A stretch of DNA of 41,830 nt from an uncultured Actinomycetes bacterium. GTDB taxonomy: Bacteria > Actinomycetota > Actinomycetes > Nanopelagicales > Nanopelagicaceae. Of this stretch, positions 1 through 8,787 are shown piece after piece. The stretch is taken from contig CAILKF010000004.1 in the NCBI GenBank assembly GCA_903834705.1, positions 1 through 41,830 of the forward strand. Reading direction: 5' to 3'. Under the pieces are notes generated by a model. That model did not search any database and had not been told where the DNA came from. It worked only from the letters and a program-made list of their open reading frames with translations. Position numbers and translations under genes: made by a program. How positions within the stretch are numbered: position 1 is the first letter of the stretch; each line of letters opens with the position of its first letter.

Positions 1-435
1 AGGAATGGAAAGTCCGATTGAAGTCAGACTGCCTATAAATCTATCGAGCTTGCCACCAGGCTTGAGGATCGATAGCGGCGCAAGAATGAGTGAGAAAATA
101 CATGAAAGCAGAATAATGAAAAAAGTGAGCTCGAGCGTTACAGGAATTCTTTCACCAACAAGTTGCGTCACTGGAAATTGCGAAATATAGGAAACACCTA
201 AATCTCCACGAACCGCGTGGGACAGCCATGAGAAGAGTTGCGCGAGAAGCGAGCGGTCTAAGCCCGCTTCTACGCGCAACGCCTCAAGAGCTTCAGGAGT
301 TACTTCGGTTGCTGCGCCCAGCCGTGCAAGCACTGGGTCACCAGGAAGGACTCGAATCGACAGGAAAACCAATACCACGCTCGTCGCTAAAACGATCGAA
401 CTAGATAGTGCCCGTCGAAACAAGTACCGACCCAA
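1..435 (-). CDS. ABC transporter permease, DppB/OppB type (C-terminus beyond window)
   Basis: Reverse-strand translation from TTG at 435 (RBS GGAG): LGRYLFRRALSSSIVLATSVVLVFLSIRVLPGDPVLARLGAATEVTPEALEALRVEAGLD..., typical DppB N-terminus. Open to window edge, next to an SBP gene. Confidence 0.85.
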   Translation of the reverse strand, partial: MGRYLFRRALSSSIVLATSVVLVFLSIRVLPGDPVLARLGAATEVTPEALEALRVEAGLDRSLLAQLFSWLSHAVRGDLGVSYISQFPVTQLVGERIPVTLELTFFIILLSCIFSLILAPLSILKPGGKLDRFIGSLTSIGLSIP

Positions 436-478
436 TGTAACTCCTTTTCTTTTTACTATAGAGGACTACTCAATCAAA

Positions 479-2008
479 TTACTTGATTGTTACGCCTTCT
501 AGGTGAAGTTGTCCGCCACCCTCAACCCAAGCGCCCTTAACGTTTGCTTGTGCTGCGTGAAGAACTGAGAACACGAATGGAGTGATCAATGGAAGTTCTT
601 GGTTTTCCATCTTCATTGCATCACACCAAGCAGTCTTACGCTTTGCAGTATCCAAAGTTCCAATGGCCTTTGTAAATGCTGCATCGTAAGCCTTGCTGTT
701 CCAGTTGCTCTCTGCGCGACCTGAAAGTAGGAAGTTCATTGAGAAACCTGGCTCAGCAGGTACTGACTGATAGTTAGGAAGTAGAAGACCTGGGTAGGTC
801 AAGCCAGCTGGATAGAACTTAGCTGCCCATGTTCCAACTTCATTACTTTCAATCTTCATATCGATACCAATTGTCTTGAGGTCTGCCTGAAGTACTTGAC
901 CCATTGCATCGAACTCTGGAAGTGCGCCAGAAACGCTCCACCATGTGAAGCTCGTTACACCAGCTTCAGCAAAGAGTGCCTTAGCTTTTTGTAGGTCGAA
1001 TGTGTACTTAGTTAGTCCGCCAGCAGTACCGCACTGCCAGATGCTGTTATCAGGAACGATGGTGTTGTATGAAGATACAGCGCCAAATCCCTTGTAAGCA
1101 GCTTTCAAGATAGACGCACGGTTTGTTGCGTATGCAACAGCTTGACGCGCCTTGAGGTTATTAAATGGGGCAGATGTTAAATCGTATTCCCATGTAACAG
1201 CCATTGTTGAAACCTTTGCACGAACGATCTGCAACTTCTTGTCCTTCTGAAGTGGAGCAGCATCGCCAAGTGGCAATTCGTACATGACATCAATGTTTCC
1301 TGAACGTAGTGCAGTTACTGCAGCAGTTGGATCAGAAAGCTTGACGAATTTGATCTCAGTTAGCTTCGAAGCAAATCCAAAGTACTTTGGATTCTTAACG
1401 ATTGTAAGTGAAACGTTTGGGCTGAATTCCTTGACCATGAATGGTCCAGATGAACTTGGCTTTACGTTAAATGTTGCAACTTCGCTTACCTTGATCATCT
1501 TGATTCCAGCAAGTGCTACTGGAAGAAGAGCGTTAGGGGTTGAAAGGTCAAAGATAACGTTGTTGCCAGAAGCGGTAACTTTTGTGACCATCTTGACGTT
1601 GTTACGCTCTTGAGTAACTGTCTTTGGATCTAGAACATAATCAATAACTGCCTTTACGGCTTTGCCATCAATTGCTGTTCCGTCTGAGAACTTTGCGCCC
1701 TTTCTCAAAGCGAATGTCCACTGAGTTCCAGCGTCATTCATCTTCCATGAAGTTGCAAGATCTGGTCCAACAGTTCCGTCTTGCTTCCAGCGGGTTAGTG
1801 CTGACCATAGAACTCCGTACAGAGTTTCGTCATAGGCGAAAGTACGAGTAATTGGGTTAAGTTGTGGAATTCCTTGTGTGGAACCAACAACCAAAGTTGT
1901 CTTTGCAGCTTGCGCTGGTGCGACAGCAGTAGTGAGTGTGAAGATCATTCCGACAGCAACAGCTGCTGCAAGAACCTTCTTCTTCGTTCCCATCTGTGTT
2001 AACGACAT
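479..2008 (-). CDS. ABC transporter substrate-binding protein, family 5 (peptide/nickel/opine type)
   Basis: 509 aa with signal peptide (KKKVLAAAVAVGMIFTLTTAVAPAQA), GPFMVKEFSP and KARQAVAYATNRASI motifs of SBP_bac_5; RBS GGAGG before ATG. Confidence 0.92.
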   Translation of the reverse strand: MSLTQMGTKKKVLAAAVAVGMIFTLTTAVAPAQAAKTTLVVGSTQGIPQLNPITRTFAYDETLYGVLWSALTRWKQDGTVGPDLATSWKMNDAGTQWTFALRKGAKFSDGTAIDGKAVKAVIDYVLDPKTVTQERNNVKMVTKVTASGNNVIFDLSTPNALLPVALAGIKMIKVSEVATFNVKPSSSGPFMVKEFSPNVSLTIVKNPKYFGFASKLTEIKFVKLSDPTAAVTALRSGNIDVMYELPLGDAAPLQKDKKLQIVRAKVSTMAVTWEYDLTSAPFNNLKARQAVAYATNRASILKAAYKGFGAVSSYNTIVPDNSIWQCGTAGGLTKYTFDLQKAKALFAEAGVTSFTWWSVSGALPEFDAMGQVLQADLKTIGIDMKIESNEVGTWAAKFYPAGLTYPGLLLPNYQSVPAEPGFSMNFLLSGRAESNWNSKAYDAAFTKAIGTLDTAKRKTAWCDAMKMENQELPLITPFVFSVLHAAQANVKGAWVEGGGQLHLEGVTIK

Positions 2009-2035
2009 CTATATTCCTCCAGAGTTTGGATACTT

Positions 2036-2064
2036 AGGATGACGGCAAGAGTTGCCCACATCCT
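2036..2064 (-). repeat. Leader hairpin upstream of SBP 479-2008
   Basis: + strand AGGAT-GAC-GGCAA-GAG-TTGCC-CAC-ATCCT: interrupted stem AGGATG/CATCCT with inner GGCAA/TTGCC, between the putative promoter and the RBS. Confidence 0.65.
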
Positions 2065-2114
2065 CGAGTGGTGTAGTAAGTGAAGTGGCAATGAATAAGC
2101 GTGTCAACTGAAAA

Positions 2115-2140
2115 GTTCGGTACTACCTAACATGGGTAGG
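2115..2140 (-). promoter_or_regulatory. Putative IclR composite operator (copy A)
   Basis: Reverse strand CCTACCCATGTTAGGTAGTACCGAAC, upstream of SBP 479-2008. Followed on that strand by N7-TTGACAC, as in copy C. Confidence 0.7.
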
Positions 2141-2205
2141 TGATTTTTTGGCGCAAAAAAAGCTTTATAACATTTCGTAACTAAAGGCGACCGAACAAGA
2201 AGTAC

Positions 2206-2991
2206 TTAACGCCTTTCGCGCGATTTCCCGCGTAATTCTCTCGTGATCGATTCAGCGCATTTGAGAACTAATCCCCCATAAAAAGCAACACGCTTTTCTC
2301 GTGCACTGCTCTTAATTCCTGTTGCGCTCACAGCTCCCACGCATTCACCCGTGTGATCAAAAAATGCTGCGCCAAGACAGAACACGCCATCTACATCTTC
2401 CTCATCATCAATTGCATATTTTCGCTCACGAATATCCTCTATGTCTTTCATTAAAGAAGCGAGCGTTTTGTGTGTCTTTTTTGTTCGCACCTCAAGTCCG
2501 TCTTCTTCAATAATTTTGGCAATTTCATCATTACCAAGTTGAGCCAAAATTGCTTTTCCGGCGGAGGAAACATGGGTGAGCTCTCGAACTCCGAGCATTG
2601 TATGAAATCTAATTGCTCCAGGTGCATCCGCGCGAGATAAAAACATCGCCCGTCCACCGTCATTGATTGCAACACGAATTGTCATTCCCGTTTCTTGAGA
2701 AAGTTGATGAATGTAACTTTGAGCGATTTCATCGATGGGTTGTGTCGAGCCGGAAAGATCACCTAAACGTACAAGTGCCATGCCTGGAAAATATCTCGGT
2801 CCTGGATCTCTTGCCCTGACATAACCTGCATCTGCAAGAGTTCTAAGTAGAGCTAACGTTGATGATTTTGATAATTCCATTGCCCGCGCTAATTCGCTTA
2901 AGGAAGTTCCATCAGATGGGCCTTGCACCACACGTTCAACAAGGTTGAGTGCTCGAGCAACACTTGCAACGCGGTCTGATGTGTCAGGCAT
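2206..2991 (-). CDS. IclR-family transcriptional regulator
   Basis: HTH (LSELARAMELSKSSTLALLRTLADAGYV) plus IclR effector domain (HVSSAGKAILAQL, DDEEDVDGVFCLGAAFFDHTGECVGAVSATG). ORF extends to 3036, but GGGAGA lies before ATG at 2991. Confidence 0.9.
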   Translation of the reverse strand: MPDTSDRVASVARALNLVERVVQGPSDGTSLSELARAMELSKSSTLALLRTLADAGYVRARDPGPRYFPGMALVRLGDLSGSTQPIDEIAQSYIHQLSQETGMTIRVAINDGGRAMFLSRADAPGAIRFHTMLGVRELTHVSSAGKAILAQLGNDEIAKIIEEDGLEVRTKKTHKTLASLMKDIEDIRERKYAIDDEEDVDGVFCLGAAFFDHTGECVGAVSATGIKSSAREKRVAFYGGLVLKCAESITRELRGKSRERR

Positions 2992-3046
2992 GTATTCTCC
3001 CATTGACATTGTTCGAATAATTCTTAATACTCGCATCCTAATACTA

Positions 3047-3072
3047 CCGAATGCGGTTCGGCAATACCGAAC
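3047..3072 (+). promoter_or_regulatory. Putative IclR composite operator (copy B)
   Basis: CCGAATGCGGTTCGGCAATACCGAAC in the iclR / DapA-like divergent intergenic region; alternating half-sites CCGAA/TTCGG/CCGAA. Confidence 0.7.
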
Positions 3073-3080
3073 GAGGAGCT

Positions 3081-3983
3081 ATGAATTTAACTGGAGTCTT
3101 TACCGTTTTACAAACTCCGCTAACAAAGGCGGATGAATTTGATGAACCCATTTTTCAAAAGCAAATTGACTGGTTGATTGAAAATAATGTAAATGGTGTT
3201 GTGCTTGCAATGGTCTCTGAAGTTATGCGACTCAGCGCGCAAGAACGTCGAGAGCAATGGCAGATTGTTGTTAAACAAGTTCGTGGCAGGATTCCAGTAG
3301 TTGCAAGTGTTGGCGCTGAAAGTACACACATTGCAACATCTCTTGCTCGCTTTGCGCAAGCCGACGGCGTAAGTGCATTGATGGCCACGCCACCAACTTC
3401 TTTTGCAACCACAAATGAGGAAACTTTTGCTTACTACACCGCCATTATTGAGAGTGTAACAATCCCAGTAATCGTGCAAGACGCAAGTAACTACATGGGC
3501 CAACCACTTGAGATGTCTCTTTATGCTCAACTTTTAGAAAAATATGGCAATGATCGTGTGCAGTTTAAACCAGAAGCTAAGCCAGTCAAAGAACGTATGC
3601 GCCAATTGCAAGAAGTGGCAAAAGGAAAAGCAAAAGTATTTGAAGGACAAAGTGGAACCGACTTGCTCGATACATTCCCACTTGGCTTAGTTGGAACTAT
3701 GCCCGGATCGGAAGTCCCATGGGCAATTGTTGCGCTCTGGAACGCACTCAAAGAGGATAACTGGGATTTTGCTCGCAGAATTCACGAAGGAATTCTTTCC
3801 TTAATGAAATTCCAGCCAACTCTGGATGCTTACGTGGCAGTTGAAAAATACTTGTTAGTTAAACAAGGTATCTTCACAAGTACCCAACAGCGCGGCCCAG
3901 TTGGAATGCGCCTATCCGATGCCGATAAAAAAGAGATCGATATCTGTTTTGACGCCTTGAAGGCGACTGTTAACGCGAAGTAG
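3081..3983 (+). CDS. Dihydrodipicolinate synthase / N-acetylneuraminate lyase superfamily aldolase
   Basis: TIM-barrel DapA-like protein: GVFTVLQTPL, NGVVLAMVSEVMRLSAQER, VQFKPEAKPV (Schiff-base Lys region). Start 3081 with upstream GAGGAG. Confidence 0.85.
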   Translation: MNLTGVFTVLQTPLTKADEFDEPIFQKQIDWLIENNVNGVVLAMVSEVMRLSAQERREQWQIVVKQVRGRIPVVASVGAESTHIATSLARFAQADGVSALMATPPTSFATTNEETFAYYTAIIESVTIPVIVQDASNYMGQPLEMSLYAQLLEKYGNDRVQFKPEAKPVKERMRQLQEVAKGKAKVFEGQSGTDLLDTFPLGLVGTMPGSEVPWAIVALWNALKEDNWDFARRIHEGILSLMKFQPTLDAYVAVEKYLLVKQGIFTSTQQRGPVGMRLSDADKKEIDICFDALKATVNAK

Positions 3984-5181
3984 TTTTAGATTTTGATCGA
4001 AACCAAACAAGACATGTGGCGCTAATCAAGAACGTAGCTGCTCCGCCAATAAAGATTGCCTGGCGCACGCCTAAATTCTGAGCCAGCGCACCAACCAATA
4101 ATCCCCCGGCGCAAGAACCGATATAGAAAATACACAGGTAAATGCCATAAATCCTGCCTCTAAAGTCCTCTGGCGCACTCGCTGCTACTAATCCATTTGA
4201 TGTAACCATAAATGTCAGGTGGAAAATGCTTGCAACGCAAGCCAAAATTGCGTAGAGCCAAAAGTTTTGTGCAAATGCAGATGCCATCCAAAAAATTGCA
4301 ACAAGAATTCCGCTTTTGAGAAGAGTGGTCAAATGTGGAGCATGGCCAGGAACGGACCAACGTGAAGCCAGCGCTGCACCAATTGCACTCCCGCCTGCAA
4401 CCGCGATTCCGATATATCCCAAGTAAGAAGCATCTTTAAGGAAAATGTTCTTAACCATCAGTGATGAAGTTTGACCAAAATGCATTCCTAATCCGAAAAA
4501 GACTGCTGCTAAAGTCATCGATAGAAAAATTATTGGTGACTTTTGCAAATATCTCAGCGCATCAATCATCTTGCCTGGTTTAGCTTTTCCAAATTGCGCC
4601 ACGGGAATCTCTTCGACCTTGAGCCGGTTAAGGAGCAGCGCAATTGCTATATAGAGGAATGTGAATACAAGCCACGGCGTACCGTTATCAAAATGGGCAA
4701 TGAGTAATCCTGCAGTGAGAGTGCCCATGAGGCGACCCAAATTAAAAGTCAGGGAATTAAGTCCCATAACGTTGGCCATATTTTCTTTGTTAACTACTTC
4801 TAGCGACAAGGAGTTACGGACTGGGCTCTCTGTTGCATTCAGCGTTCCGTGGATAACTACAATTATTGCCAGAATTGCATAAGTCAAATGACCGTAATAA
4901 TAGAGAGCAAAAAGCAGGGCTGCTATTAGCGCGTTGAGCACACAAACGAGCCTTAGAAAATTCTTCTTATTAAATCTGTCAGCAATAGTTCCGCCAACAA
5001 GTGATATGAAAATGTAGGGTGCTAATTGAATGCCAACCATATTTCCCAGTGCTGTTGAACTATGCGTGAGATCTAGAACTAGCCAGTCAATTGAAACTGC
5101 ATGTCCCCAGCCAGCAACACTCATGAGAGAGCTGTACGTGAAAACTAGTCTGTAATTGAAGAACTTAAATGAGGTAAACAT
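3970..5181 (-). CDS. MFS transporter (DUF894/enterobactin-exporter-like)
   Basis: About 12 hydrophobic segments; GGTIADRFNKKNFLR motif; N-term MFTSFKFFNYRLVF. Confidence 0.85.
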   Translation of the reverse strand: MFTSFKFFNYRLVFTYSSLMSVAGWGHAVSIDWLVLDLTHSSTALGNMVGIQLAPYIFISLVGGTIADRFNKKNFLRLVCVLNALIAALLFALYYYGHLTYAILAIIVVIHGTLNATESPVRNSLSLEVVNKENMANVMGLNSLTFNLGRLMGTLTAGLLIAHFDNGTPWLVFTFLYIAIALLLNRLKVEEIPVAQFGKAKPGKMIDALRYLQKSPIIFLSMTLAAVFFGLGMHFGQTSSLMVKNIFLKDASYLGYIGIAVAGGSAIGAALASRWSVPGHAPHLTTLLKSGILVAIFWMASAFAQNFWLYAILACVASIFHLTFMVTSNGLVAASAPEDFRGRIYGIYLCIFYIGSCAGGLLVGALAQNLGVRQAIFIGGAATFLISATCLVWFRSKSKTTSR

Positions 5182-5216
5182 GGAAACCTCCTTCAATGGT
5201 CTTCGAAATATCCATT

Positions 5217-6608
5217 CTATGAAAGGCTCTTCGTTATCTGCTCTTTAGAGCCCGCAAGTAGGGCTTGCATGACACCCTTGCCAAAAGGAGGTTGCCAGGC
5301 TGTATAAAGATTGAGGTCTTGCAATTGATCGGGAACAACATAACCAATAGCTTCATAGTCAACGCAAGTGATCGCAACTACCGCATAGTCAGGAAATGCT
5401 TTTCGGAGTTCGCTTTGCCACATTGAATAAACTTCGCACTGTGCGCCTACGAGCAAAACTTTTCCAATTCGCCATCCGTAGATTGTTAACTCAATTCCCG
5501 CACTTCCAGACATTAATTTAGCGATTGACTTTTTTCTAAATATTCGCTCCTTCGCGAATGAATCCTCAGTTTGAGCCCACTGCTGATCTAACTCCCCAAC
5601 TGTTGGCCAAGGTTTCGTAGGCAAACCAACTTGATTAGCGCCAATTCGAACTTGTGTAGGAACCTCATATGGTGCTGGCTCCCAGTATCCAAGCGGTGCA
5701 CCTGATTCGACAGCTCTCTTGAATTCAAATTTTTCACCTGCTGGATTCATCGATGCGAGAACACCTAGGGCTGCGTAACCTAACTGGGCGCCATGTTGGT
5801 CTGCGATGGTCGTGTCTGCCACATATTGATAAGCAGGTGCCAAATCACCCGATGCGCCTTGTAAAAACAGACAAGGTGCTCCAGGAAATTGCGCTTCAAC
5901 TATTTCACGCATTGCTCCAACATAGTCAGGGGACGCTAACTTGTTATCCCAACCGAGTGAAGTGGGATGACATGCATAATTGACGATTGTTCCAATTACG
6001 TGTGAATCAGAGATGCGAGTGATGCGACCTACGAGAACTGTTTCATCGGCGGGAGTATCAGGATTGAATCCAGTTAAGTAACGAGTTGGATCGTGAGGAT
6101 CAAGTAAATCTCGGTTGCTGGCAAGAGAACATTTTCCATCGCCAAAAGTCACAATGGACTGGCTAGCGTTTGCAATTGCCTCTTTGCCAGCTTTGCAAAG
6201 TGCGTCGCTGATGTCATGTAAATACTGCTCTACTAAATCACCACCGGGCATCTGCGCTCGGGATCTAGCAGACCATGGAGATGCATGGGTGTGAGAACAA
6301 GCCAACATCAAATGAGAATCAGTGAGGCCAAGAGCGGTACATACACGCTCACGCAACCAATGTGCTTCTTGACCATCTAAATCACCAAGTGATGCTGCGT
6401 CGACGGCAATCAAGAGAGCGGGCTTATCGTGTACAGATTGCTGAATTGAAAGAGCGGTAACGAAAAGTGGTTTGTGCGCTCCTTCCGAACGATCATGGTT
6501 CGATGCGCCCCACATACGCCCGTAAATCCCAACTGGCGGAGTTATATCTACGCGCGCTATTCCAATCAATGCGCTGCCTTCATGCGGAATTACTTCCAAA
6601 TGTGCCAT
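5217..6608 (-). CDS. Neutral/alkaline non-lysosomal ceramidase-like hydrolase (paralog 1)
   Basis: GIARVDITPPVGI, LACSHTHASPW, NYACHPTSLGWDN, LFLQGASGDLAP motifs of the neutral ceramidase N-terminal domain. Confidence 0.8.
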   Translation of the reverse strand: MAHLEVIPHEGSALIGIARVDITPPVGIYGRMWGASNHDRSEGAHKPLFVTALSIQQSVHDKPALLIAVDAASLGDLDGQEAHWLRERVCTALGLTDSHLMLACSHTHASPWSARSRAQMPGGDLVEQYLHDISDALCKAGKEAIANASQSIVTFGDGKCSLASNRDLLDPHDPTRYLTGFNPDTPADETVLVGRITRISDSHVIGTIVNYACHPTSLGWDNKLASPDYVGAMREIVEAQFPGAPCLFLQGASGDLAPAYQYVADTTIADQHGAQLGYAALGVLASMNPAGEKFEFKRAVESGAPLGYWEPAPYEVPTQVRIGANQVGLPTKPWPTVGELDQQWAQTEDSFAKERIFRKKSIAKLMSGSAGIELTIYGWRIGKVLLVGAQCEVYSMWQSELRKAFPDYAVVAITCVDYEAIGYVVPDQLQDLNLYTAWQPPFGKGVMQALLAGSKEQITKSLS

Positions 6609-6665
6609 AACTCAATTCCCTACATAGCATGCGTTAATGATGCATTTTTACATAGTACTCAACTC

Positions 6666-6695
6666 TTGTCTTAATGACACACCTATGTTTAAACT
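6666..6695 (+). promoter_or_regulatory. Putative promoter of leaderless transcript for 6702 gene
   Basis: TTGTCT-N18-TAAACT followed by only 6 nt (gcgaac) before ATG 6702; no Shine-Dalgarno. Confidence 0.4.
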
Positions 6696-6701
6696 GCGAA
6701 C

Positions 6702-7745
6702 ATGAGTAGCACTGTTTCTTGTTCTTTCGATCTGGATAAACCTGGAAAAGATGCTGGATATCTTGTAATCGGTGATTCAACCAACAACAGTGGTTGGTCC
6801 ACGTATAACGTTCCAATCATTAAATTCTCACATGGAACTGGACCAACCGTGTTGGTACTTGGTGGAAACCATGGAGATGAATATGAAGGTCAGATCGCAG
6901 CATCATCACTTGCCCATCAATTGGAACTTGAGCAAGTACAAGGTCGAATCATCATCATCCCTTGCTTGTCACAAGAAGCATCCCGTGCAGGAACTCGTTT
7001 GTGGCCCAACGGTGCCAACTTCAATCGAGTATTTCCGGGAAATGAAAACGGACCACTCAATGACAAACTCGCTCACTATTTAAGCAACGACTTATTTCCT
7101 ATCTGCGATGGTGTTTTAGATATGCACAGTGGTGGGCGGAGCATGTATTTCATTCCAAGTTCAAATATGGTCTGGGTTTCAGATCCAGCGCAAAGAGTAA
7201 AAATGATTAAGAACATGCTGGCTTGGAATACCGATGTACACATGATCGGCGGTGAACAAGCAAGTACAAATCCGTACGCACTTCTTAACCGAGATGCTGA
7301 GCGGCAAGGAAAATCTGTCTCAACTGGAGAATTTGGTGGAAGCGGCTATACAACACCGGAGAGCATCAAAATAATTAAAGATGGACTACGTAATTTCTTA
7401 AAGGTTTTCGGGGTTCTCAAAGGCACGCCAGATACGCGTGAGGGGCTAGGGCTCAAACCAGCCGAGATCGTGGACTTTCGAGATCCTTCCGGCTTCATCT
7501 CTGCAACTCATGCAGGAATATATGAAAACTGCGTCCCACTAGGAGGCGAAGTTAAAGCAGGAGATCTGGTTGGAAAGATTCATGATTTTGATCATCCTGA
7601 TGTTGCGCCTATTGAATTGACGAGCAAAATATCTGGCGTTATGGCCGTCATTAGAGGTTACCCACCTGTAACTATTGGCGATGTGGTTTGTGTAGTCGGA
7701 AAGAAATTTAGTTCGATTGCTGAGATGGAAAAGGTGGCTGGTTAA
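6702..7745 (+). CDS. Succinylglutamate desuccinylase/aspartoacylase family deacylase (copy 1; DoeB-like)
   Basis: GGNHGDEYEGQ (HxxE zinc motif), CLSQEASRAGTR, DMHSGG, C-terminal barrel GLVGKIHDF. Confidence 0.85.
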   Translation: MSSTVSCSFDLDKPGKDAGYLVIGDSTNNSGWSTYNVPIIKFSHGTGPTVLVLGGNHGDEYEGQIAASSLAHQLELEQVQGRIIIIPCLSQEASRAGTRLWPNGANFNRVFPGNENGPLNDKLAHYLSNDLFPICDGVLDMHSGGRSMYFIPSSNMVWVSDPAQRVKMIKNMLAWNTDVHMIGGEQASTNPYALLNRDAERQGKSVSTGEFGGSGYTTPESIKIIKDGLRNFLKVFGVLKGTPDTREGLGLKPAEIVDFRDPSGFISATHAGIYENCVPLGGEVKAGDLVGKIHDFDHPDVAPIELTSKISGVMAVIRGYPPVTIGDVVCVVGKKFSSIAEMEKVAG

Positions 7746-7746
7746 T

Positions 7747-8787
7747 ATGAGTAGCACTGTCTCATCATCAATTGACCTCAACGCAGAGGGAAAAGCGACT
7801 GGCTACCTGATCATTGGTGACTCAACCAATAACAGCGGATGGGCAACATTTAATGTTCCTATTATCAAAGTTAAAAACGGGGTTGGCCCAACCGTTCTCG
7901 TGCTTGCCGGAAACCATGGCGATGAATACGAAGGCCAATTTGCCGCAGCTACTTTGGCTCACGAACTCAAAGCCTCCGACGTCCACGGTCGAATAATTAT
8001 CATTCCTTGTCTTTCTCAAGAAGCATCCAAAGCTGGAACGCGTCACTGGCCGACAGGTGTCAACTTCAATCGCACTTTTCCCGGCAATGAAAATGGGGCA
8101 GTAAGCGACAAGTTGGCGCACTACTTAACAAATGAACTATTTCCTATGTCGGATGCGGTTATGGATATTCATAGCGGTGGGCGTGGCATGTACTTCATTC
8201 CATGTTCGCACATGGTCTGGGCAAAGGATAAAAAACAGCGCGCAAAAATGTTTGCAAGCATGTTGGCATGGAATACAAGCCATCATTTAATTTTTCCGGA
8301 ACAACCTGGGACAAATCCTGCATCACTACTTGCAGGTGAAGCAGAGCGTCAGGGCAAAACACTTTTCACCACAGAACTTGGCGGGGCTGGTGTTGCCACT
8401 TTCGAAACAACACAACTTGCGAAAGATGGACTACAGAATGCACTGCGCATGTCTGGCGTTATTGATGGCGCTCCAAAATCTAGAGTTGAGCTTGGTTTAT
8501 CTGCGCCCATATTCGTCGATATGCGTGGCCCACATGCATATCATTCGGCTACGCATACGGGTCTTTACGAAAATATCATTGGTTTGGGCAAGGCAGTCAA
8601 AAAGGGCGAAGTTATTGGCCTTATTCACGAGATGGATCATCCTGATACTCCGGCAGTCAAGATATTTGCAGAACAAGATGGCGTTGTTGGAGTCATGCGA
8701 GGTTTTCCAAGAGTGACACCTGGAGATGTTGTGGCAGTTATTGGAAAGCCTTATGCATCTACAGATGCAATGCCAGAAAATATCTAA
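7747..8787 (+). CDS. Succinylglutamate desuccinylase/aspartoacylase family deacylase (copy 2, tandem paralog)
   Basis: Same motifs (AGNHGDEYEGQ, CLSQEASKAGTR, DIHSGG); near-identical N-terminus MSSTVSxSxDL. ORF track starts at 7717, but ATG 7747 aligns with copy 1. Confidence 0.85.
   Translation: MSSTVSSSIDLNAEGKATGYLIIGDSTNNSGWATFNVPIIKVKNGVGPTVLVLAGNHGDEYEGQFAAATLAHELKASDVHGRIIIIPCLSQEASKAGTRHWPTGVNFNRTFPGNENGAVSDKLAHYLTNELFPMSDAVMDIHSGGRGMYFIPCSHMVWAKDKKQRAKMFASMLAWNTSHHLIFPEQPGTNPASLLAGEAERQGKTLFTTELGGAGVATFETTQLAKDGLQNALRMSGVIDGAPKSRVELGLSAPIFVDMRGPHAYHSATHTGLYENIIGLGKAVKKGEVIGLIHEMDHPDTPAVKIFAEQDGVVGVMRGFPRVTPGDVVAVIGKPYASTDAMPENI

Noticed and set aside
2191-2196. Lone CCGAAC half-site downstream of the IclR gene
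   Set aside because: No partner GTTCGG at the required 5-nt spacing; likely chance.
3120-3530. 136-aa minus-strand ORF, and other ORFs antisense to or shadowing annotated genes (e.g. 1284-1613, 9092-9502, 9716-10228, 20341-20925, 31298-31711, 32551-32997)
   Set aside because: Entirely inside well-supported genes on the other strand, low-complexity or cysteine/serine-rich, with no recognisable domain.
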